NCBI GenBank assembly: GCA_003695675.1
Contig: RFIA01000090.1
Coordinates: 1 to 50,174 of the forward strand
Direction of reading: 5' to 3'
DNA length: 50,174 nt
Source: Chloroflexota bacterium
GTDB taxonomy: Bacteria; Chloroflexota; Anaerolineae; Aggregatilineales; Phototrophicaceae
Both the position numbers and the translations under genes were made by a program. Of this stretch, positions 43,494 through 50,174 are shown piece after piece. Position 1 is the first letter of the stretch. The number at the start of each line of letters is the position of its first letter. A model generated the notes under the pieces. It did not search any database. It saw only the letters and a list, made by a program, of their open reading frames with translations, and was not told where the DNA came from.

Positions 43494-43789
43494 GATTAGA
43501 AATACTCTTATGAGTGAACATTCTGAAATATATTGGATAAATTGATTGAGAACAATATCAAAATATGAAACTAATTTTCTGGGCAAATCTTGCTTATGGG
43601 TTGTCTCTCCTTAATCTACGCTTATTGTATATCATTTATATTGTGCATTCGAATCGATTTGAATAAAGATTGCTTGCGGTGACGCATCAGAATTGCGACA
43701 GAAAATCGCAGAAGCACGCCTGATTGTCTTGTTCTGTGCTATATTTTAACAATAATCAGCAAATTAGCTTAGAGGGGAGTGGTTTGCGG
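43494..43789 (+). other. AT-rich divergent gap without a gene
   Basis: This stretch separates the divergent TIR-FHA and ABC-exporter genes. It holds a reverse-strand AAGGAG (near 43607-43612) with no usable start codon at the right distance, and a plus-strand TATATT near 43740. I see no hairpin, repeat or credible ORF. Confidence 0.4.
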
Positions 43790-45787
43790 ATGGGTTATCG
43801 TGGTAGCGGTTGGTTCACGTTTGTGCGCGACGACGACAATTTCTCGAAGCTCAAACGTGAACAGATATGGCCGCTTGTCAAGCGGGTGTTGCGATACGCC
43901 CGCCCCTATCAGACACAGATTGTTTTGATGCTACTCGCGATTTTAGCGACGACCGGTTTGCAATTGCTGACGCCGTTGATTTTTCGCGAGATTATTGATG
44001 ACGCGCTGCCGAATCAAGATGTGACACGCCTCAATTTGTTGGCATTCGGTTTGGTGCTGATACCCGTCGTCAGTGGGGTAATTCGTATCGCGCAACGCAA
44101 ACTCAATGCGGCTGTGGGGGAGGGCGTCATCTACGACTTGCGCGTGAGTGTCTTCACACACTTGCAACGTATGTCGATGAATTTCTTCGTCAATACGCGC
44201 ACGGGCGAACTCATCAGCCGTTTGAATAACGATGTCGTCGGCGCACAACAGGCGATTAGCAGCACACTTGTCGAGATTGTCACCAATATCGTCACCGTTG
44301 TCGCAACGCTTGTGGTGATGTTCACGCTCGAATGGCGCTTGACTTTATTGGGTTTGTTGGTGTTCCCACTGTTTATATTTGCGGCGCGACGGCTGGGTAC
44401 GCGCTTGCGAGAACTCGCTCGTGAGCAGATGCAATATAATGCCGAGATGAACGCGATGGCGAATGAGACGCTCAACATCGGCGGGGCTTTACTCGTCAAA
44501 TTATTTGGGCGTACCCGTAACGAAGTCGAGCGTTTCAGTGGCCGGGCGGTGCAAGTGCGCGACATCGGCATTGACCGCGCTGTTGCGGGCAGTCAATTTT
44601 TCGTGCTTATCAGTCTCGTCAGTGTCATTGGCACCGGACTCATCTATTGGGTTGGTGGGCATCTTGTATTGAATGGAGTTTTCACTATTGGGACGATTGT
44701 CGCTTTTGGTTCATATCTCACACAGCTTTATGGCCCATTGCAGAGCTTGACCAATGCCCCAGTCACATTTGCAACGTCGATGGTTAGCTTTGAACGTGTC
44801 TTTGAAGTCATCGACTTGCCGCTTGACATTACCGAAAAACCGGATGCAATTGTGCTCGATAATGTGCGTGGCGAACTTGTATTCGAGAATGTTGATTTCA
44901 AATATGAAATTGACGAGACACACTTGTTGCATAATTTCGAGCGTCCCGGGCGGGCAGAGAATGTGCGGGCTGTACTCTCTGGCGACTTCTCACGGCGCGA
45001 CGGGCAACATGAAGAAAAAACTAATGGCCGTCATCAACCGGCTGATGATGCGCAATCAAATGACAGTATAGGTGGCTACAGTCAAGTACGGGAAATGGCG
45101 CTGAAGAATATTTCGTTCAAAATTGAACCCGGACAGCTCGTAGCGCTTGTCGGGCCAAGTGGTGCAGGCAAGACGACGATGACGTATCTCATCCCGCGTT
45201 TGTATGACCCGACTGGCGGGCGTGTGTTGCTGGACGGGCATGATTTGCGCGACGTGACTCTAGACTCATTGGCGGCGCAAATTGGCATGGTGACACAAGA
45301 AACGCATCTCTTTCACGATACCATTCGCACGAATCTGTTATATGCGAATCTTGACGCGAGTGATGAACAAATTGTCGCGGCGTGTAAAGCGGCTAATATT
45401 CACGATTTCATCACAGGATTACCGGACGGTTACGACACGATTGTTGGGGAGCGCGGTTATCGGCTCAGCGGTGGTGAGAAGCAGCGTATTGCCATTGCCC
45501 GTGTCATCCTCAAAGACCCGCGCATTCTTGTGATGGACGAGGCGACGAGTCATCTCGACAGTCAGTCCGAAGCGTTAATTCAAGATGCGCTCAAAACCGT
45601 GATGGAAGGCCGCACGAGCATCGTCATTGCCCATCGCCTGAGCACAATTCTCGCTGCCGACCGTATCTTCGTCCTCGACCGGGGCGAAATTGTCGAACAA
45701 GGCACACATGACGCATTGATGACACAGGCTGGTCTCTATGCCCAGTTGTATGAAACACAATTTAAAGACGAACGCGAGATGATATAA
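43790..45787 (+). CDS. ABC exporter, fused TM and ATPase domains
   Basis: ATG 43790 with GGGGAG about ten bases upstream gives 665 residues; the frame to 43724 has no signal. The N-terminal six-TM exporter domain (about 25-310) contains FFVNTRTGELISRLNNDV. The ATPase domain has Walker A GPSGAGKT, Q-loop VTQET, signature RLSGGEKQRIAIARVIL, Walker B ILVMDEAT and switch IAHRLST. It would work as a homodimer or with a partner. Unusually, about 55 hydrophilic residues (HLLHNFERPGRAENV, later GQHEEKTNGRHQPADD) are inserted between the A-loop tyrosine region FKYE and ALKNISFKI. The substrate is not deducible. Confidence 0.93.
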   Translation: MGYRGSGWFTFVRDDDNFSKLKREQIWPLVKRVLRYARPYQTQIVLMLLAILATTGLQLLTPLIFREIIDDALPNQDVTRLNLLAFGLVLIPVVSGVIRIAQRKLNAAVGEGVIYDLRVSVFTHLQRMSMNFFVNTRTGELISRLNNDVVGAQQAISSTLVEIVTNIVTVVATLVVMFTLEWRLTLLGLLVFPLFIFAARRLGTRLRELAREQMQYNAEMNAMANETLNIGGALLVKLFGRTRNEVERFSGRAVQVRDIGIDRAVAGSQFFVLISLVSVIGTGLIYWVGGHLVLNGVFTIGTIVAFGSYLTQLYGPLQSLTNAPVTFATSMVSFERVFEVIDLPLDITEKPDAIVLDNVRGELVFENVDFKYEIDETHLLHNFERPGRAENVRAVLSGDFSRRDGQHEEKTNGRHQPADDAQSNDSIGGYSQVREMALKNISFKIEPGQLVALVGPSGAGKTTMTYLIPRLYDPTGGRVLLDGHDLRDVTLDSLAAQIGMVTQETHLFHDTIRTNLLYANLDASDEQIVAACKAANIHDFITGLPDGYDTIVGERGYRLSGGEKQRIAIARVILKDPRILVMDEATSHLDSQSEALIQDALKTVMEGRTSIVIAHRLSTILAADRIFVLDRGEIVEQGTHDALMTQAGLYAQLYETQFKDEREMI

Positions 45788-45854
45788 GCGCCTATAGTTC
45801 TCGTGTAAAAACTGTTATCATCGGCTAGGCGCTGCTAGACACTTTGTGGTACAA

Positions 45855-46496
45855 ATGACAGAACAATTTCTCATCGTTGGTCTCGGCAATCCGGGCAAGA
45901 AGTACGCGAACAATCGTCACAATTTCGGTTTTCGTGTTGTCGATGCGTTGGCGCAACGACATGGGATGATGCTCGCGAAAAAAGAAAAAAATGCGCTGAC
46001 GGCGAGTGGCATCATCAATGGGCATAAGGTGCTGCTAGCACAACCGCAGACCTATATGAATAATAGCGGGCAGGCGGTGCGCGGTCTTGTTGACTTTTAT
46101 AAATTGTCGCTTGAAAACCTGCTCGTGATTTCCGATGATCTTGATATTCCATTGGGAACAATTCGACTGCGGCGGGGTGGCGGCCCCGGTGGGCAGAATG
46201 GCTTACGCAGTATCATTCAACATCTCGGCACACGCGACTTCAATCGGCTGCGACTCGGTATTGGGCGGCCTCCCGGCAAAATGGAAGCGTCGAATTATGT
46301 CCTGACTGACTTCGAAGGTGACGATGCGATCCTTGCACAAGAAGTGGTTGACCGAGCGGTGCTTGCGGTCGAGGCATGGTTGGCTGATGGTATTGACCTG
46401 ACGATGACGCGCTTCAATGGAACGATTGATAAACCCGTGCCGCCGAAAAAGATCGAACAACAACCGTTGGAACAAGAGGAAGTTGATGAATTATGA
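45855..46496 (+). CDS. pth: Peptidyl-tRNA hydrolase
   Basis: ATG 45855 matches the family start (MTEQFLIVGLGNPGKKYANN); a GTG nine bases upstream is less likely. The 213-residue protein keeps Asn12, His22 (RHNFGF), the YMNNSGQAV block, DDLDIPLGTIRLRRGG, GGQNGLRSI and RLRLGIGRPPG. The C-terminus has an extra charged tail of about 20 residues (PPKKIEQQ to EEVDEL). It frees tRNA from abandoned peptidyl-tRNA and fits the ribosome-rescue theme with the tmRNA 4 kb upstream. Confidence 0.95.
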   Translation: MTEQFLIVGLGNPGKKYANNRHNFGFRVVDALAQRHGMMLAKKEKNALTASGIINGHKVLLAQPQTYMNNSGQAVRGLVDFYKLSLENLLVISDDLDIPLGTIRLRRGGGPGGQNGLRSIIQHLGTRDFNRLRLGIGRPPGKMEASNYVLTDFEGDDAILAQEVVDRAVLAVEAWLADGIDLTMTRFNGTIDKPVPPKKIEQQPLEQEEVDEL

Positions 46497-46644
46497 CAAC
46501 ACCATTTGAAGAAGCATATTTCAATATCTTGTTGAATATTGAACTTGATCGTTTGTCTTGCTTATTGAGTGGAGTCGTCACACTCTAGGCAAAGTGTTAC
46601 AATCTAAGAATTATATCGTGCAGACATCAAGGAGGGCGAGGGGC

Positions 46645-47844
46645 ATGGCCCGATGGACGACATTTGAAGAATTTCTCGCTGAAGCAAGAAGCGTAGACAA
46701 TGACCGTGAACGGCAAGATTTGGTGGTCGAATTGCTACGCGACCGCACAGAATGGCCATGGATTACTGGTAATCGAGCAACATTTGTCTATTCACGGATG
46801 GGGACGAAGAGCGCGGCTGTTAATCTCGATACCATTGAACGTGACCCCCCATTTGAACCGATGACGAATTTGCCCGGCACGTCATTGTGGTATGTGACAC
46901 TCAAGTTCGCACCAGACGATTTATTGGATTATTTGCTGGCAATCAATGACCCGATGACGCCGCTTGCGCAGGAAAAGGATATTCGGTCGCGGCTTGAACA
47001 TTGGCATCCCGACCAACGCAATCCTCTGCGGATGCGAACACCGGAAATGGATGTGTCGGTCTTGCGAATGCCTTATGCGCGTCCCTTCCCGGACTGGTCT
47101 GCAATGGCGATGCAAAATGTGCCGCGCGGCAATGTCGTTACACATACTATTGACAGCGTCAATTTGAATATGCAGGGGCGCAAGGTGTGGGTCTATGCGC
47201 CTTATGGTTATGCTGTGACCGACATGGCCTATCCTTTATTGATTATGCAAGATGGGCAATGGAATGCGGGGCCGCTACAGGTTGCGTCGATTGTCGATGT
47301 ATTGGCAAAACATCAGCATGTGCAGCCGATGGTGGTTGCTATGGTGCAGAGTGCCGGGCCACGCGACCGCGAGAATGAATACATTGACAATGATAACTAT
47401 AGCGCATTTGTCATCAATGAATTATTACCTTTTCTGACGAATACCTATCGTATCCGCGAGACCGATTTTGGCATTGGCGGGGTTGCGGCAGGGGCGGTCG
47501 CGGCGGCGCATGTTGCCCTCGCCCATGCAGACGTCTTCACACGACTCATCATGATTTCGCCACCCTTGGGGCGCGGTCGTTATGAAGAGCAATTACGACA
47601 ATACAACGAACGCTTCGCCCAAGCAATGCAACTACCGAAACGGATTTTCCAGTCGGTTGGGCGTTATGAGATGGGGTCGCGCTTTTACGAACCAGCACAA
47701 CGTTTGAAGACCATCCTCGAACAACGCGACGACGTGGCCTACAAATATGTCGAGATTGGCAGTGGGCACGGCTTGGTCAACTTCCGCGCCGTTATGCCAG
47801 AAGCTCTGTCGTGGGCGTTTCCCGGCGTCGCGGCGAAAGTATAA
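46645..47844 (+). CDS. Enterochelin-esterase-like alpha/beta protein lacking the nucleophile
   Basis: ATG 46645 has AAGGAGG nine bases upstream. The 399-residue protein has an N-terminal beta domain as in Fes-type esterases, with LWYVTLKFAPDDLLDYLLAI and the WHPDQRNP block. An alpha/beta hydrolase domain follows, with KVWVYAPYGY, YPLLIMQDG and NELLPFLTNTYRI. The nucleophile elbow, normally GxSxG, reads GVAAG (279-283), so Ser is Ala281. The catalytic-type His is kept in SGHGLVNFR (His375). It cannot be a standard serine esterase; a binding or structural role is likely. There is no siderophore gene nearby. Confidence 0.8.
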   Translation: MARWTTFEEFLAEARSVDNDRERQDLVVELLRDRTEWPWITGNRATFVYSRMGTKSAAVNLDTIERDPPFEPMTNLPGTSLWYVTLKFAPDDLLDYLLAINDPMTPLAQEKDIRSRLEHWHPDQRNPLRMRTPEMDVSVLRMPYARPFPDWSAMAMQNVPRGNVVTHTIDSVNLNMQGRKVWVYAPYGYAVTDMAYPLLIMQDGQWNAGPLQVASIVDVLAKHQHVQPMVVAMVQSAGPRDRENEYIDNDNYSAFVINELLPFLTNTYRIRETDFGIGGVAAGAVAAAHVALAHADVFTRLIMISPPLGRGRYEEQLRQYNERFAQAMQLPKRIFQSVGRYEMGSRFYEPAQRLKTILEQRDDVAYKYVEIGSGHGLVNFRAVMPEALSWAFPGVAAKV

Positions 47845-47923
47845 CTGCTCTTTGAATCCGTTCTTTCGCTGGTTTAAGAACATTTTGCGGTGACGATTCG
47901 CTGAGAATAATCATCCATATTGT

Positions 47924-48844
47924 CTATAGGTCTTCCATCTCTTTGCGCACGGTTTGCAGCAACGCTTCGGCGTGGAGTTGGTTGAGGGTGTAACACGGCC
48001 CGCCGAGTCGGTCGGCCAAGCGATTCGCCAATCCTTGATCGAAGGCGAGATGTTCCATATTGATAGTGATCGTGCGAATATCTTCCATTCTGATCTTGTC
48101 AGCGATTCTATGGGCTTCTTCTTGTGGCGAGAACGTCTCGCCCATCGAGACATTGCCCGCGCCGTCGGTGAGCACAATCATCAGTGGGGCGATGTCCGGG
48201 TGCAGATTCAATTCGCGATGGACAATTTCATAGGCGAGGAATAACCCGGCGGAAAGCGGTGTCTTGCCACCGACCGGAATATTGGCGAGCGCTTTCTTAG
48301 CGAGGGTGACCGAGTTCGTTGGCGGCAGCACGACTTGTGCCCGATCTTTTTGGAAGACGACGAGTCCCACACGGTCACGGCGTTGATAAGCATCGGTGAG
48401 CAGCGACATAATCGCACCCTTTGTCGCTTCCATGCGTTCAGAAACGGCCATACTCCACGACGCATCGACGACGAACAAGATCAAATTCGCCGCACGGCGC
48501 ACACGCACCTTGCGCTGAAGATCATCTTTGCGCAAGGCGTAGGCCATTTCGCTTTCACGCTCTTGTTGGAAGGGCGCCGCAGCACGAAGAGTCGCATCAA
48601 AGGCGATGTCGTTATATTGTCCATTGGCCGGACGCGCCTGAATGTACCGACCTCGTTTACGATCTGTGCGCGTGCGCGAACGCCGACCGCTCACACGCCG
48701 TGTCAATTTGTCAAGTGGGGTTTGCAATTGGCGCGGCGCAAATTCGGCCTTCGATTCGACTTGCTTGCCCCCATCCCACCAATACGCATCTTGATTGTCG
48801 AAGATGTCTTGTTGGCTCGGGTCAGTTTGCCCATAGTCGGGCAT
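47924..48844 (-). CDS. Chelatase-type VWA (MIDAS) protein, ChlD/BchD C-terminal-like
   Basis: The 306-residue protein has a basic, Arg-rich region (about 48-68) followed by a VWA domain with complete metal site: DASWSM (DxSxS), the Thr in GGKTPLSAGL and the Asp in VLTDGAG. This matches the C-terminal half of magnesium-chelatase subunit D; the degenerate AAA+ half of D is missing. It lies 20 bases after the AAA+ partner, the I-like gene, in the same operon. Such two-gene sets drive metal insertion with a large H/CobN-type subunit or act in other chaperone roles. No such subunit is in this window. Confidence 0.85.
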   Translation of the reverse strand: MPDYGQTDPSQQDIFDNQDAYWWDGGKQVESKAEFAPRQLQTPLDKLTRRVSGRRSRTRTDRKRGRYIQARPANGQYNDIAFDATLRAAAPFQQERESEMAYALRKDDLQRKVRVRRAANLILFVVDASWSMAVSERMEATKGAIMSLLTDAYQRRDRVGLVVFQKDRAQVVLPPTNSVTLAKKALANIPVGGKTPLSAGLFLAYEIVHRELNLHPDIAPLMIVLTDGAGNVSMGETFSPQEEAHRIADKIRMEDIRTITINMEHLAFDQGLANRLADRLGGPCYTLNQLHAEALLQTVRKEMEDL

Positions 48845-48864
48845 CTCATCATCCGATGTTGTGG

Positions 48865-49980
48865 TTACGGATTGACTTTTTTTTTGACAGCACTCTCGTC
48901 CGCACTAGCGTCGGGTTCACCGGCTTCTTCACCTTCACCCCACTCGCTGCTGGTTTGGTCAATTTGGTCGGCAAGCGAACTCATATCGACTTTGGCATCG
49001 GCGAATGGCCCGCGCTTGAGACGATGTGGGATGGCCAACTCAGTCGCCATCATGATATCGAGATTGTTGATTTGTGTGCGCCCTTCAAATGCGGCCTGCG
49101 CACGCGCTGCTTTCAAAATTACGAGGTCGGCGCGGTGGCCGTCAATTTGCCATTGGCTCGTCAACGACGCAATTGTATACAAATCGCGTTTGGTGTATGT
49201 CACATCATCGACTATTTCACGCGCAGCGGCAATGCGCTCAGAAAGTTCTTGCTCGGCGGGCGTCCATTCTTCATAAAATTGCTGGGGGTCGGTCTCATAG
49301 GCGATGTGTCGTTCGAGAATTTCCATACGGTCGGCCGCATCTTGAATGCCTTGCACTTCTACTGACAATGCAAAACGGTCGAGCAGTTGCGGACGCAGGT
49401 CGCCTTCTTCTGGGTTCATCGTGCCGATGAGGATGAAGCGTGCCGGGTGCGAAAAGCTGATGCCTTCACGTTCGACGACGTTGATACCCATCGCCGCCGA
49501 GTCGAGCAACAGGTCAACGACGTGGTCGTCGAGCAAGTTCACCTCATCGACGTAAAGAATGCCGCGATTAGCTGCCGCGAGGACGCCGGGATCGAAGTGC
49601 CGTTCGCCCTGTTGAATCGCTTTCTCGATGTCAAGTGTGCCGACGACGCGGTCTTCTGTCGCGCTGACGGGCAGGTCGATAAAACCGATACGCCGTTTTT
49701 CAACGGGTGGTTGTGTGCCATTGCCATAGCGCTCACGCACGATGTCTGACCATGTGTCTGGTCGATGAGGGTCATCATTGAAGGGTGAGTCGGCGATGAC
49801 ATCAATTTCGGGTAACAAAACAGCGAGGGCACGCGCCGCCGTTGACTTGCCGGTGCCGCGTTCACCGCGTATTAATACGCCCCCGATGCGCATATCAATC
49901 GCGTTCAAAATCAGAGCGCGTTTCATCCGCTCTTGCCCGACTATCGCTGTAAATGGGTAAACTCTAGGTCGCTGTGACAT
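48865..49980 (-). CDS. Magnesium-chelatase subunit I-like AAA+ ATPase
   Basis: The 371-residue protein starts at ATG 49980 with GGA seven bases upstream. It shows the ChlI/BchI order: YPFTAIVGQERMKRALILNA, Walker A GERGTGKST, FIDLPVSATEDRVVGTLDIE, Walker B GILYVDEVNLLDDHVVDLLL, HPARFILIGTMNPEEGDLRP and LLDRFALSVEV. The C-terminus is an extra acidic tail of about 40 residues (GEGEEAGEPDASADESA). ChlI forms a hexameric ring that acts on a D-type VWA partner, here the next gene. Whether the metal is Mg, Co or none cannot be told; bchI is therefore not assigned as a symbol. Confidence 0.9.
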   Translation of the reverse strand: MSQRPRVYPFTAIVGQERMKRALILNAIDMRIGGVLIRGERGTGKSTAARALAVLLPEIDVIADSPFNDDPHRPDTWSDIVRERYGNGTQPPVEKRRIGFIDLPVSATEDRVVGTLDIEKAIQQGERHFDPGVLAAANRGILYVDEVNLLDDHVVDLLLDSAAMGINVVEREGISFSHPARFILIGTMNPEEGDLRPQLLDRFALSVEVQGIQDAADRMEILERHIAYETDPQQFYEEWTPAEQELSERIAAAREIVDDVTYTKRDLYTIASLTSQWQIDGHRADLVILKAARAQAAFEGRTQINNLDIMMATELAIPHRLKRGPFADAKVDMSSLADQIDQTSSEWGEGEEAGEPDASADESAVKKKVNP

Positions 49981-50019
49981 GGTTTTTCCGTTTGATTATG
50001 TTGTTCCGTAAACAAGGTG

Positions 50020-50048
50020 ATTATACCTGAGCCGAATACCCTCATCAA
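50020..50048 (-). promoter_or_regulatory. Promoter of the chelatase I/VWA operon
   Basis: On the reverse strand TTGATG (50043-50048) and a perfect TATAAT (50020-50025) are spaced by 17 bases. The start near 50013 leaves about 33 bases to the ATG at 49980. Confidence 0.65.
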
Positions 50049-50134
50049 TTGCCGATGTAGTCCAACCGTCATCATGCATCAGGTTAGGTGAACTACTCGA
50101 ACAGCTATTTACAAAGGCAAAATCACTGTTAGTT

Positions 50135-50172
50135 TGGTATAATAGAAACGGATAATCCCTATCATTTAGGAG
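50135..50172 (+). promoter_or_regulatory. Extended -10 promoter and Shine-Dalgarno of a gene beyond the window
   Basis: TGGTATAAT (50135-50143) is an extended -10 (TGn plus perfect TATAAT). AGGAG at 50168-50172 is a good ribosome-binding site. The start codon should lie within about ten bases beyond the right edge, giving a leader of roughly 30 bases. The gene is divergent from the chelatase operon. Confidence 0.6.
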
Positions 50173-50174
50173 CA

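Noticed and set aside
48335-49365. Two plus-strand ORFs of over 310 residues opposite the chelatase genes
   Set aside because: They read the complement of conserved VWA and AAA+ motifs and show Arg/Ser/Cys-rich shadow composition.

Overview
The window looks like a chromosomal stretch of a Chloroflexota bacterium (Anaerolineae-like). This is inferred from gene-family content, not from a database match. Pointers are lipoproteins with clear lipoboxes and long low-complexity stalks, a PspC/LiaF-like membrane operon, a Firmicutes-style primosome set (DnaB, DnaD and a DnaC/DnaI-type ATPase), a one-chain glycyl-tRNA synthetase, a bifunctional-nuclease protein, fragments of the Uma2 and DUF4058-like families, and a chelatase I/VWA pair. 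No rRNA, tRNA, CRISPR array, prophage or transposase was found. One RNA gene, a one-piece tmRNA, lies at 41306-41692.

Layout. 1-5340: two tandem paralogous surface proteins with invasin-type (Big-1-like) domains; the first is cut by the window edge, the second has its own promoter, a lipoprotein signal and a 39-bp tandem repeat. 5374-8625: a reverse-strand operon of a beta-propeller-like protein, an alginate-lyase-fold protein and RarA. 8639-12224: envelope-stress-like genes (PspC, LiaF-like, FHA) and a divergent bactofilin-like membrane protein. 12230-14532: a small acidic protein, a flippase-like membrane protein and a lipoprotein. 14738-19655: bifunctional nuclease, then dnaB-dnaD-(double AAA+ loader)-GNAT. 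19721-24421: a ketol-acid-reductoisomerase-like protein with altered active-site positions, a GH88-like hydrolase flanked by inverted copies of a dispersed repeat, a Tat-exported serine hydrolase, endonuclease V and a Uma2 fragment.

24497-29883: rpoB as a one-gene unit with its own promoter and terminator and no rpoC, preceded by an ECF sigma factor with a small membrane partner. 29914-36158: a PfkB kinase, fused glycyl-tRNA synthetase, and an AT-richer nuclease-helicase (NERD + UvrD-like) gene. 36333-41241: dnaG-rpoD, with a palindrome inside the dnaG promoter, then a Nudix-GNAT fusion. 41306-43493: tmRNA, a lipoprotein and a TIR-FHA fusion. 43790-50174: ABC exporter, pth, an esterase-fold protein lacking its nucleophile serine, the chelatase-type VWA/AAA+ pair, and at the right edge a promoter and Shine-Dalgarno of a gene starting just outside.

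The genes mostly form short transcription units. The clearest functional module is replication initiation and priming (dnaB, dnaD and loader; dnaG and rpoD elsewhere in the window). The best candidates for undescribed biology are the tandem double-ATPase helicase loader, the TIR-FHA fusion, the reductoisomerase-like protein that has lost metal ligands, and the NERD-helicase gene placed between housekeeping genes.
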